Source: Acidobacteriota bacterium (lineage in GTDB: Bacteria > Acidobacteriota > Blastocatellia > Pyrinomonadales > Pyrinomonadaceae). Taken from it: 8,221 bases of DNA. A model generated the notes under the pieces. That model saw only the letters and a program-made list of their open reading frames with translations, was not told where the DNA came from and ran no database searches. Location of the stretch: the NCBI GenBank assembly GCA_020199975.1, contig JAIVJP010000012.1, forward strand, positions 1-8,221, written 5' to 3'. This document shows positions 1-6,166 of the stretch, in pieces; position 1 is the first letter of the stretch; each line of letters begins with the position of its first letter. A program made the translations under genes and the position numbers.

Positions 1-609
1 GAGTACCGCAAGTTCCGTATCAGAACGGTCGAAGGGTCTAACGATGTGGCGTCCATGGGCGAAGCAGTCTTTCGTCGCTATCGCCGAGTGCTGGATGAAG
101 GAAAGCCGTTGCCGGAACTGATCATGATTGATGGAGGCAAAGGTCAACTCAAGGCGGCTGCCGATGCGATGCGCGAACTCGATCTGGAAGCAGTGCCCAT
201 GGTTGGCGTAGTCAAACCACCGTTCCGACACAACGATGTATCACATCTGCTGGTAAAAGGGCGAGAGGATGAACCAGTTTATCTTGATTCTCATTCACTG
301 ATTCTTCGCTTGCTGCAGATGATTCGCGACGAAACACACCGTTACGCCGTTACCTACCACCGCAAGCGTCGTGAGTTGAGCGATTTCACCTCTGAGCTTA
401 CCGCTATCCCAGGTGTTGGTCACAAGCGAAAGACGCGTCTACTAAGGCACTTCGGATCGATCCAACGAGTGGCCCTGGCAAGCGTTTCAGAACTGTCACC
501 TTTCGTTGGTTTGAAAACGGCAGAGGAAATCACCCAGCATTTCGACCGACAGCGCGCACTCGCCGAAGGTGAGCAATCGCCCGCATTGGCCCAGGCCGAT
601 CCCGTTTGA
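1..609 (+). CDS. uvrC: UvrABC excinuclease subunit C, C-terminal part (5' end outside window)
   Basis: UvrC makes the two incisions around a DNA lesion in nucleotide excision repair, acting with UvrA and UvrB. The frame is open from base 1, so about 203 C-terminal residues are visible and the N-terminal GIY-YIG nuclease and UvrB-binding parts lie upstream. Numbering from the first visible codon, the RNase H-like second nuclease domain shows the TVEG and ASM segment (9-19), the IDGGKGQL motif (43-50, with its conserved Asp) and RDETHRYAVTYHR (109-121, with the conserved His). The tandem helix-hairpin-helix DNA-binding region follows (about 134-178), with IPGVGHKRKTRLLRHFGS typical of the family. 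The tail after it is short and Ala/Gln/Pro rich. The stop is TGA at 607-609. No partner gene follows closely, and a repeat cluster starts directly after the stop. The identification is very secure. Confidence 0.97.
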   Translation, partial: EYRKFRIRTVEGSNDVASMGEAVFRRYRRVLDEGKPLPELIMIDGGKGQLKAAADAMRELDLEAVPMVGVVKPPFRHNDVSHLLVKGREDEPVYLDSHSLILRLLQMIRDETHRYAVTYHRKRRELSDFTSELTAIPGVGHKRKTRLLRHFGSIQRVALASVSELSPFVGLKTAEEITQHFDRQRALAEGEQSPALAQADPV

Positions 610-611
610 GA

Positions 612-668
612 GAGATCTCAGATTTGAGATCTCAGATATCTCAGATCTGAGATCTTAGGTTTGAGATC
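612..668. repeat. cluster of short direct and inverted repeats after uvrC
   Basis: Three exact copies of ATCTCAGAT occur at 615-623, 629-637 and 638-646, the last two touching. TTTGAGATC occurs at 623-631 and 660-668. AGATCTCAGAT (627-637) pairs perfectly with ATCTGAGATCT (645-655), giving an 11-bp stem with a 7-nt loop. The overlapping 16-bp stretch 638-653 is itself a perfect palindrome. The position 3 bp after the uvrC stop would suit a transcription end or RNA-stabilising hairpin, but no T-run follows, so a classical intrinsic terminator is not shown. A dispersed short-repeat family is the other possibility. Confidence 0.7.
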
Positions 669-870
669 GCTGCCCCGCCGGGCATCCTCCTGAGCCCCAG
701 TTGTTGACGTTGCCAGCCAGCGCCGCGTCTCAATTTATCTTGACGTCTGGGAGCGTCCCCCAAAAGAATTGCTGCCAACAGAACCCGGCGGGTTTCGACC
801 GCGAGCTCAGAGGGCTCGGCTCGCGAATGGTTCCACTTCGAATCCAATCTGAGCAACCAAAGGAGGGTTT

Positions 871-1359
871 ATGGCAAGCAAAGCAAGTATCGCAGGCCAC
901 CCGGTTCATCCTATGCTCGTATCGTTTCCTCTGGCCCTTTGGTACACATCCTTTGCGACGGATGTGGTTTTTTACTTCAACCATCACCTCAGTCTGCCGC
1001 TGATCTCAAAGTTCATGATTGCTGCGGGTATCATCGGCGCCGCAGCGGCTGCAGTGCCCGGCATTATCGATTGGCTGGCAATCAAGAACAATGAGGTGAA
1101 GAGAATTGCGAACTGGCACGCGCGCTTGAATATACTTGCGCTGTTAATTTTCTCGGTGAATCTCTACTTGAGAATGCAGGCAGGGTCGCCACTGGTAGGA
1201 CGGAGCCTTAGAATTCCGTTCCTACTTTCGCTACTGGGAGTGGTTCTGATTTCCATCTCCGGTTGGTTGGGAGGCGCCTTATCGTTTGAACACGGCGTGG
1301 GAGTTGCGCCGCAGCATGACACTCCGGATGAGGAAGTAGCGAAGGTCCGGTTTCCTTAA
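871..1359 (+). CDS. DUF2231 family four-helix membrane protein
   Basis: This is a 162-residue integral membrane protein of the DUF2231 family, whose biochemical role is not established. The family signature is clear: an N-terminal GHPVHPMLVSFP segment (residues 9-20) with two His that could bind a metal or haem, and a C-terminal GWLGGALSFEHGVGV segment (131-145). Four hydrophobic stretches fit transmembrane helices at about 16-35, 43-69, 84-101 and 114-135, with a conserved W-H pair (82-83) before helix 3. The ATG start is fixed by a strong AAAGGAGGG Shine-Dalgarno sequence at 859-867 with ideal spacing. It is separated from uvrC by 261 bp and faces the next gene tail to tail, so it is probably transcribed alone. 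A weak promoter candidate, TTGACG at 740-745 with AAGAAT at 764-769 (18-bp spacer), lies upstream but is not convincing. Family assignment is sure, function unknown. Confidence 0.92.
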   Translation: MASKASIAGHPVHPMLVSFPLALWYTSFATDVVFYFNHHLSLPLISKFMIAAGIIGAAAAAVPGIIDWLAIKNNEVKRIANWHARLNILALLIFSVNLYLRMQAGSPLVGRSLRIPFLLSLLGVVLISISGWLGGALSFEHGVGVAPQHDTPDEEVAKVRFP

Positions 1360-1365
1360 GCTGGA

Positions 1366-1401
1366 GCGCGGGCATCTTGCCCGCAATGAGCGCGAAGCGC
1401 G
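1366..1401. repeat. double-hairpin GC-rich repeat, REP-like
   Basis: GCGGGCA (1368-1374) and TGCCCGC (1378-1384) form a perfect 7-bp stem with a TCT loop. Six bases later GCGC-GAA-GCGC (1390-1400) forms a second small hairpin. The pair begins 7 bp after the DUF2231 stop and could end or protect that transcript. There is no following T-run. From memory, units of this kind with the core GCGGGCATCTTGCCCGC recur between genes in several Acidobacteriota genomes, so I read it as a dispersed repeat; that part is recollection, not shown here. Confidence 0.6.
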
Positions 1402-1464
1402 AAATCAACCACCCCTAGCGAGTCTGTCGGGGAAAAACAGAAGGCTGGAGGGGGCGACATGTTA

Positions 1465-1580
1465 TTCACTTCCTAGCGGAGTGAAAAACTGAATCAACTA
1501 CACCGCCAACTTCTTCACTCCGTTAGGAGTGAAATGTATATAGACCCCGCACACAATCTGATTACCGACTCCGTTCGGAG
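1465..1580. repeat. three related CTCC/GGAG snap-back repeats between convergent genes
   Basis: Three related hairpins occur in 116 bp. The first is TTCACTTC (1465-1472) against GGAGTGAA (1478-1485), an 8-bp stem including one G-T pair. The second is TTCACTCC (1514-1521) against GGAGTGAA (1526-1533), a perfect 8-bp stem with a GTTA loop. The third is CTCCGTTCGGAG (1569-1580). The shared core suggests decayed copies of one short repeat rather than independent terminators. They fill the gap between the plus-strand DUF2231 gene and the minus-strand unit ending at 1614, so they could act as bidirectional transcript ends. Confidence 0.6.
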
Positions 1581-1613
1581 GAGCGGGACTCAACTAGAGG
1601 TGTCCCGGTTTGA

Positions 1614-2366
1614 TTAACTCTGAGGTTGCTGCCCTCGCGTGCCGCTAAAGTCGTATGAGATGTGCATCTTGAGCGACCCATCCAAGATCTCAGCCCGCAC
1701 ATCTTTTACTTGAGCTTTGACCTCACCGTTACTCGCCTTAACTGGAATCAAGAGCTGTAATTGAGGCGCTCGTATTAACTCCAGCGGGTTCACGCGCTGA
1801 TCGATTGCGTTGCGCACGAACACGGTCACGAAGGTATTTGCCAGGGGATTCACGCCCTCCAGATTGACACCCTCAACGTTCACCTGACCGTACACAGTTT
1901 GGCTTCCTTGATCGAAACGGAGCTGGATGCTCGTCTGCGCCCAACCTTTAAACTGCATACAGTTGCCCAGCAGATTGTAACTGCCGCTAAACGCGAGCGG
2001 CGCGGAAATCTTGTCGTTGGCAAATTGAACTTCTGTTTTGGTGTTACTACCTTCTGGCGCCAATGTGATCGTATTGGTACACCCTTGCTGGAAAACGATT
2101 CGTTCCGTGTCTACAGAGTTTGGTTCCGATTCCATCCTGCCGAGTTGAAACGAAGGCGCACCGAGGTCTTGAAAAATCGTGGCCAGCAGCCGCTCAGAGA
2201 AACCCTCGGTGATGGTAACACTGACAGTGCCTGCCTGAGCGCCACTCGCATCCGGCGCTTGCACCTCGGTACCGGGCATCGACTTCGCGCGCGGTGTGCC
2301 CAGAAAGAAAACTGCAGCTCCCGCCCCCACGATCAATCCCAACAGAAGAATGATCACGTATCTCAT
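1614..2366 (-). CDS. membrane-anchored exported protein of unknown function
   Basis: This 250-residue protein is not one I recognise. Residues 1-22 form one hydrophobic segment (MRYVIILLLGLIVGAGAAVFFL) that would act as a signal anchor or uncleaved signal peptide. A flexible Pro/Ala/Gly linker runs to about 47, and a soluble region follows to 240 with alternating hydrophobic patterns suggesting beta strands. Two cysteines (96 and 136) could form a disulfide outside the cytoplasm. An internal near-repeat VEGVN-LEGVN occurs at 164-173. The strand-rich layout with an early amphipathic helix (53-68) loosely recalls lipid-binding TULIP-type proteins (DUF2993/LmeA or YceB-like), but this is a guess from pattern only. 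The ATG start has AAAGGAA a few bases upstream. It begins 17 bp after the lipoprotein gene's stop codon, so the two are almost certainly one transcript and probably share an envelope task. Confidence 0.85.
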   Translation of the reverse strand: MRYVIILLLGLIVGAGAAVFFLGTPRAKSMPGTEVQAPDASGAQAGTVSVTITEGFSERLLATIFQDLGAPSFQLGRMESEPNSVDTERIVFQQGCTNTITLAPEGSNTKTEVQFANDKISAPLAFSGSYNLLGNCMQFKGWAQTSIQLRFDQGSQTVYGQVNVEGVNLEGVNPLANTFVTVFVRNAIDQRVNPLELIRAPQLQLLIPVKASNGEVKAQVKDVRAEILDGSLKMHISYDFSGTRGQQPQS

Positions 2367-2383
2367 CTAAGTTCCTTTCCCTA

Positions 2384-3298
2384 CTATCGCGGCAAAGGTG
2401 ACGACGTTGCAGCCGGAGATGCACTGGTTGTGGGACTGCTCTGTGCAGCTACATTGCTCAGCAACGCCTTAACCAAAGCGGCCGCCGCATTTGTCACGGC
2501 ATTTATCTGTTGCTTGACTTGCTCGGGTGGTACTTTGGCGAATCCGACCGGCACTTCAAACAGCGAGTTGTCGACGGTAGTCGAGATATCCGTCATTTCC
2601 GCGACTACCTTCGCGCCTTTCACTCCCTGCACGTTGCCACTCGCCTCCGTAAACAGCTCAGCTCGCAAGGGCAGACCTGTTTCCTTGTCAACAAAAACGA
2701 ATGCCTCAGCACTCACGTCCCCTGCTTGGGTGCCGGTGTTTCTGGTAGTCGCGTAGCGATACTTTTCGGCCATGCGCCCGGTTACCGTTTCTTCGCCAAC
2801 GCGCTCTACGCCCTTCAGGTTTTCGAGGCGCGAGGCCAGTTGTCCCGGGGTCATAAGTTTGTGCAGTTGAAAACCGGTAGCTTCGGGAGTCAATTCGGCA
2901 TACTGCTTACGTCCGGGAGCGATTGCGATGTGCAAACCGCCCTTCTCAAGATAAATGAAATCCGAGCCGTCGGGTAGTTTGAATGAAACGCGGCGGTCGG
3001 CGCCATTGCGCGCTACTTCTGCGGACAGAGTAGGAATACCAATAGTTTTTTCGCCACCTTCAGTTTCAGCACTGAGGGTCAGCGTTGCGCGATACCGCTC
3101 GGGTTCGCGCGTCGCAATACCTGTGGTCGGCGCTGTGGAGAGGTTGGCGTTTACGTTAGCCGGCGTTGAGTTTGTATTTACAGTCACGTTCGCGTTCGTA
3201 TTTGTATTGGTAGCGGGCTGACAGGCGCTGCCAACCACAATGAGCGCGGCTGTCACAACAAGACAGATGAGTAGTGATGGTTTGACGGTGGTTTTCAT
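2384..3298 (-). CDS. LolA-like outer-membrane or periplasmic lipoprotein
   Basis: This 304-residue protein has a lipoprotein signal peptide: a Lys-containing start, a hydrophobic core at about 9-22 and a VVGSAC site with Cys26 as the likely lipidated residue. The -3 residue of the lipobox is Gly rather than the usual Leu/Val, a mild deviation. After Cys26 comes an Asn/Thr-rich tether (30-52, built of TNTN and VNTN units). The body (about 65-255) shows a strand pattern with the phrases GRMAEKYRY, AFVFVDKETGLPLRAEL and NSLFEVPVGFAKV, which match the LolA-like/DUF4412 fold of proteins that hold lipids or hydrophobic ligands. An Ala-rich helix (about 258-285) and a Ser/Pro/Thr tail (287-304) close it. 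The ATG start has GGAG about 9 bp upstream. Two TAG stops stand in tandem (2384-2386 and 2381-2383). It is the first gene of the pair with the 1614-2366 gene. Fold assignment is moderate; the ligand is unknown. Confidence 0.9.
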   Translation of the reverse strand: MKTTVKPSLLICLVVTAALIVVGSACQPATNTNTNANVTVNTNSTPANVNANLSTAPTTGIATREPERYRATLTLSAETEGGEKTIGIPTLSAEVARNGADRRVSFKLPDGSDFIYLEKGGLHIAIAPGRKQYAELTPEATGFQLHKLMTPGQLASRLENLKGVERVGEETVTGRMAEKYRYATTRNTGTQAGDVSAEAFVFVDKETGLPLRAELFTEASGNVQGVKGAKVVAEMTDISTTVDNSLFEVPVGFAKVPPEQVKQQINAVTNAAAALVKALLSNVAAQSSPTTSASPAATSSPLPR

Positions 3299-3319
3299 AA
3301 GAGTGATCTCCGGGATTCA

Positions 3320-3339
3320 AGCGCCGCGGCGCTGTTTTT
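3320..3339. promoter_or_regulatory. 14-bp GC palindrome plus T-run in the lipoprotein leader
   Basis: AGCGCCGCGGCGCT (3320-3333) is a perfect 14-bp palindrome, and on the plus strand it is followed by TTTTT (3335-3339). Read on the plus strand it resembles an intrinsic terminator, though no plus-strand gene is upstream of it. Read on the minus strand it lies 22 bp before the lipoprotein ATG, where it could be an operator or a leader hairpin near the ribosome binding site. Which of these applies cannot be decided from sequence. Confidence 0.45.
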
Positions 3340-3458
3340 AATCAGAGGGGCTGAAGGGGGAGCCGTAGGATACCACGCACGGACCAGTAGGCAAACAGAA
3401 GGGCAGCAGTGGGTCCTTGAATCAGTTTTTCCTGCTCAATCTCTCGGCTACGTAATTT

Positions 3459-3537
3459 GCGGGTTAGGAAGGGTGGTTTTACCCCCGGCTGCCTGGCCAT
3501 GGAGGTCGGCGGGGGTAAACCACCCTTTCTAACCTGC
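3459..3537. repeat. long inverted repeat, MITE/REP-like element
   Basis: The left arm 3459-3487 pairs with the right arm 3510-3537 over 28 base pairs, broken only by one bulged T (3480) and two G-T pairs. The arms include GGAAGGGTGGTTTTACCCCC on the left and GGGGGTAAACCACCC on the right. The loop is 22 nt (3488-3509). No transposase and no clear flanking target duplication are visible. An open frame crosses the structure on the minus strand (3342-3566), but its product is low in complexity and follows the palindrome, so I do not call it a gene. It could also end transcription from the nucleotidyltransferase gene about 240 bp upstream on the minus strand. Confidence 0.75.
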
Positions 3538-3777
3538 GAGACATTCCAAACCTGAGACATGGTCAATTATTGACTTAGATCCCGTTTTAGACTAGAAGCG
3601 CACTGCTTTTCCATTCCTTTTGTGGTTCAAACAATGAAACACATTCCTGTCTTTCTTGTTTTGCGGATTTCTCTCTATCCCTGTGCAGCCGAGCAATAAA
3701 CTAAGAAAAGAAGTAAGCCTATGATGGAGCAGGTTGCGCGGTGCCAGGCTTTCGTCAGAATTCAGGCAATCTTTCTG

Positions 3778-4368
3778 CTACTGTTTGTTGGCGGTGTTTT
3801 TGGAGCTTTCCCCGAAACGGTCGAGGCGCGCTTGCACTTCGGCCACGATCTTCTTCACCTGAGCCAGATCGTCTCCACTGAGATGATGAGACAACTCCCG
3901 GAAGAGGCCCTCAACCTGCGGGCGATAGGCGTGTATCAAGGTCGCGACATCGTTCTCATATAAACCGACGCGGGCAAAGTTGCCCTGACGGTAGAGCGAC
4001 GGAAGCGCGTAGAGTTTCAGCAGAATCAATCCTTCGACCGTGGCGCATGGAATCTCGTGCTCTACAAATCGCTGCGTCGTCACGTAGTGTTTGGATACTC
4101 TCTCGAATAGCGGGTTGCTGGTTAGAAGGATGTCAACTTTCAGGTGGCCAAACTTGCCGCGGGTAAAATCCCGATCCTCAGTTTCGACCTCGATCTCCGG
4201 AAGCTTCTCAAGCGAAGACAGCCCCATGATCAGGTCTATGTCTTCCGTGTTGCGACCTTCTACGTATTGGAGCAAGGCTATTCCGCCGACCAGCACGTAT
4301 TCGACTTGACGCTCGCGAAGGAGAGTGAAGAAATGCGCGACTGTCTCGATAAGAGAATCTGCGTTCAC
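3778..4368 (-). CDS. AbiEii-like minimal nucleotidyltransferase, solitary
   Basis: This belongs to the DNA-polymerase-beta-type nucleotidyltransferases related to the AbiEii/AbiGii toxin group. Some members of that group transfer nucleotides to RNA, but the substrate here is unknown. Counting from the GTG at 4368 (196 residues), the catalytic core is VLVGGIALLQYVEGRNTEDIDLIM: the Gly-Gly pair is at 28-29 and the metal-binding D-x-D at 43 and 45. A third acidic residue is D79 in HLKVDILL. The second domain carries EGLILLKLYALPSLYRQG (Lys118) and LYENDVATL (Glu138, Asp140), matching the family's conserved K and YE-x-D positions. I chose GTG at 4368 because GGAG lies 7 bp upstream and the protein then begins VNADSLIETV, just before the conserved region. 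An ATG at 4461 would add 31 residues but lacks a ribosome binding site. No antitoxin-like gene (AbiEi or MNT/HEPN partner) adjoins it. It could be an ordinary cytosolic enzyme rather than a toxin. Confidence 0.85.
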   Translation of the reverse strand: MNADSLIETVAHFFTLLRERQVEYVLVGGIALLQYVEGRNTEDIDLIMGLSSLEKLPEIEVETEDRDFTRGKFGHLKVDILLTSNPLFERVSKHYVTTQRFVEHEIPCATVEGLILLKLYALPSLYRQGNFARVGLYENDVATLIHAYRPQVEGLFRELSHHLSGDDLAQVKKIVAEVQARLDRFGESSKNTANKQ

Positions 4369-5272
4369 GGAGTCGCTCCGAGCGTTTCTTAGATTAAAGA
4401 CAACCGCATTGCGAATGACCTCACCTATATGCACTCTCGGAAGGATATTTGCTGTGGTCATAGCGAAGTTGATGAATGAGTTTAACCTCGAAATCGGGGA
4501 AATGCCATCAGAATGAATGGTGAAAATGCGGCTAGGATAGGATGACGGCCCACCGAGGGTCTCTCGGCTCAGCGGGCGCAAGTGAATCCGTCGATTACAC
4601 AGATTCAAAGTATGCAACGACTTCAAGATAAGCCAGCATCGTAAGATTACGATTCTTCCTTGATTTCTCGGGAGACGAGGTTTTGGCAAGGACTGTGTCG
4701 GTCCATAGGGATGGCCGAAAAATAATAGACTCCACGGCACGAACGAAAAGAAAGTACTGGCTTCATGAATGAGATGAAACACGGGCGTGGGGGCGACGCG
4801 AATGTCGGACAGAGTATGGTACAGGTCAATCTCATCATAGCTCTGACACGAGCGAAGTCATGGAAGCTGGCGGAGAAGGAGGTCAACACTGGAGCGAAGC
4901 TGCGTCACAAAAACGTGTCGCCAGCACTTCCAGTATCGATAGAGAGTGGCACTGTAGAAAACGTCAGTTGCCCTTCGAGGCCGAAATGGAAGGAGCCGAG
5001 CTGTTAAAGAATTATTTGCGTTCCGACAATCAAGCGTGTTATCTGACCGCCTTGGAATCGACAAGAATCCGAATCAGGGCTTCCTCGGCGTAGGAACCGG
5101 CATACTGGTGAGCCAATGAACGTTGATGACGAACGGACAAGGATTGTCGCGTGTGTAACCGTCTTGCTTGAGAGTTTGAGTTCCTTCGCCCCGACCGATT
5201 GCCCTACACCGAGGCAACCCGTTTTCCCGGGGCAAGCAATCGGGCGACACGTCAAGCACGTCGAGCGCGCTT
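4369..5272. other. about 900 bp with no defensible gene
   Basis: Open frames exist on both strands but none has a recognisable motif, a consistent codon pattern or a supported start. On the minus strand one frame is open from 5064 down to 4461 except for a single stop at 4858-4860, and this frame continues into the nucleotidyltransferase gene. The translated product resembles nothing I know, so a decayed gene is possible but not shown. Small inverted repeats occur at 4583-4607 (TGAATC and GATTCA, 13 nt apart) and 4638-4653 (ATCGTAA-GA-TTACGAT). A 58-codon frame at 5116-5292 on the plus strand is described under rejected items. No promoter, terminator or tRNA was recognised. Confidence 0.5.
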
Positions 5273-5893
5273 TCAACTGGAATGGACCGTAGGTGCGTCA
5301 GCGTGAGGGACAAAACACCGGCGGCAGCGGGCTTCGTACATGCCAACGGCGCCGACGGCCACGCGCTCTTCGGATTCGAAGATGCGCTGTGAATAATTAG
5401 CTGGCTGGCCACATTTCATGCAGATGGCATGAGTTTTTGTGATGTACTCGGCGATGGCGAGAAGTTGCGGCATCGGTTCCCAGGGTTTGCCGGTGTAGTC
5501 CTGATCTAATCCTGCAATGATCACGCGCACACCGCGCTGTGCAAGTTGGTTGGCTACATCAACGAGTGCGTTGTCGAAAAACTGACCTTCATCGATTCCT
5601 ACAACTTCAGTATCAGGATCGATCGTGGCGAGCAGTTCCGCTGCGGTGCGGATCTTGGAAGACTCGTGACGCATCTCGGAGTGGGAAACTATATGGTCGT
5701 TTGAATAACGCGAATCGACTTCCGGTTTGAAAACCTGGACCTTCTGCCGCGCAATATTCGCACGCCGCAGACGGCGAATAAGCTCCTCCGACTTTCCGGA
5801 AAACATCGCGCCGGCGATCACTTCAACCCAGCCAGGCATTGTGCGAGGGTGTGGCATCGGTTCATCGTTACCCTGAACAATCAGCTCTTCCAT
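5273..5893 (-). CDS. tdk: thymidine kinase, type II
   Basis: Thymidine kinase phosphorylates thymidine (and deoxyuridine) with ATP to give dTMP, the entry step of thymidine salvage in the cytosol. In the 206-residue form the P-loop is GAMFSGKS (28-35), preceded by the typical GWVEVI strand. The IDEGQFF motif (100-106) carries the catalytic Glu102. The zinc-binding cysteines are paired in CMKC (158, 161) and CRRC (190, 193). The lasso-loop region and GMYEARC segment are intact, so the enzyme should be active. I start at the ATG at 5893, 7 bp after the hicB stop. An ATG at 5917 would overlap hicB by 17 bp and give 214 residues. Neither has a clear Shine-Dalgarno sequence, so translational coupling with hicB is likely. 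The frame stays open to 6019, but that part is the shadow of hicB. It appears to be last in a yjjX-hicB-tdk row. Identification is very sure. Confidence 0.96.
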   Translation of the reverse strand: MEELIVQGNDEPMPHPRTMPGWVEVIAGAMFSGKSEELIRRLRRANIARQKVQVFKPEVDSRYSNDHIVSHSEMRHESSKIRTAAELLATIDPDTEVVGIDEGQFFDNALVDVANQLAQRGVRVIIAGLDQDYTGKPWEPMPQLLAIAEYITKTHAICMKCGQPANYSQRIFESEERVAVGAVGMYEARCRRCFVPHADAPTVHSS

Positions 5894-5900
5894 ATTAAGT

Positions 5901-6110
5901 TTAGGCCGCCTCGACATAATCAACGCGGCTGCTTGGTTCTGGGATCGGGAGACCATCTTCGCGCATACCACGCAAATGCAGCTCGATAGCTTCGCGAATT
6001 TGCTGCTCCGTCTCTTCAACCGTTTGCCCGGTGGCCACGCACCCTGGCAGATCGGGGACGTAGGCGGCGTAATTATGTTCGGCTTTTTCGATTACGATTG
6101 CATAGCGCAT
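5901..6110 (-). CDS. orphan HicB-family protein
   Basis: This 69-residue protein has the HicB N-terminal fold (a partial RNase H-like fold). The signature runs from MRYAIVIEKAEHNYAAYVPDLPGC (residues 1-24) through TVEETEQQIREAIELHLRGMREDGLPIPEPS (30-60). In true HicAB modules HicB neutralises the mRNA-cleaving toxin HicA, usually encoded just before it. Here only 56 bp separate it from yjjX, too little for hicA, and no HicA-like frame is near. It also lacks the C-terminal DNA-binding domain of longer HicB antitoxins. I chose ATG at 6110, which gives the usual MRYA start; a TTG at 6116 would add two residues. No strong ribosome binding site is seen for either. The stop lies 7 bp before tdk, so the two are likely co-translated. 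Its role is unknown; such solitary short HicB proteins are widespread and may have no toxin partner. Confidence 0.9.
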   Translation of the reverse strand: MRYAIVIEKAEHNYAAYVPDLPGCVATGQTVEETEQQIREAIELHLRGMREDGLPIPEPSSRVDYVEAA

Positions 6111-6166
6111 CTTCAATTATGAAAATAACACTTCGCTTAATCCACAGAAAGGCTTGCAGAGAGAGA

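Larger units (their letters stand above)
3299..3777. other. 479-bp gene-free region with palindromic elements
   Basis: This lies between the start of the lipoprotein gene and the end of the nucleotidyltransferase gene, both on the minus strand. It must hold the lipoprotein promoter, which I could not place with confidence. It contains the GC palindrome at 3320-3333 and the long inverted repeat at 3459-3537, described separately. A small inverted repeat GTCAAT-T-ATTGAC sits at 3562-3574. The part from 3575 to 3720 is relatively A/T-rich with no recognisable gene, tRNA or further structure. Confidence 0.6.

Noticed and set aside
701..1003. Overlapping short frames on both strands upstream of and into the DUF2231 gene
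   Set aside because: No motifs, and they conflict with the DUF2231 start and its strong ribosome binding site.
1899..2756. Long plus-strand open frame of 285 codons
   Set aside because: It is antisense to both genes of the envelope unit, which have signal sequences, ribosome binding sites and coherent folds; the product looks random.
3342..3566. Minus-strand 74-codon frame through the long palindrome
   Set aside because: Its sequence is dictated by the inverted repeat and has no domain or supported start.
3721..3963. Plus-strand 80-codon frame beginning like a signal peptide (MMEQVARCQAFVRIQAIFLLLFVGG...)
   Set aside because: Most of it lies antisense to the well-supported nucleotidyltransferase gene, and the part after the hydrophobic stretch has no family resemblance.
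4638..4653. Inverted repeat ATCGTAA-GA-TTACGAT as an operator
   Set aside because: Seven-base arms are expected by chance a few times in a window this long, and no start codon is close.
4369..4782. Upstream extension of the nucleotidyltransferase frame to 4782
   Set aside because: The extra 138 residues are unlike any protein I know and the family normally begins near the GTG at 4368, which has GGAG 7 bp upstream.
5116..5292. Plus-strand 58-codon frame (ATG 5116, GGTGAG upstream)
   Set aside because: It has no recognisable motif, runs into the 3' end of tdk antisense, and a frame this short is expected by chance. It cannot be fully excluded.
5894..6019. Upstream extension of the tdk frame to 6019
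   Set aside because: It overlaps hicB in another frame and adds residues foreign to thymidine kinases.
6111..6166. Search for a hicA toxin gene before hicB
   Set aside because: Only 56 bp are available between yjjX and hicB, and no HicA-like G-S-H motif appears in any frame there.
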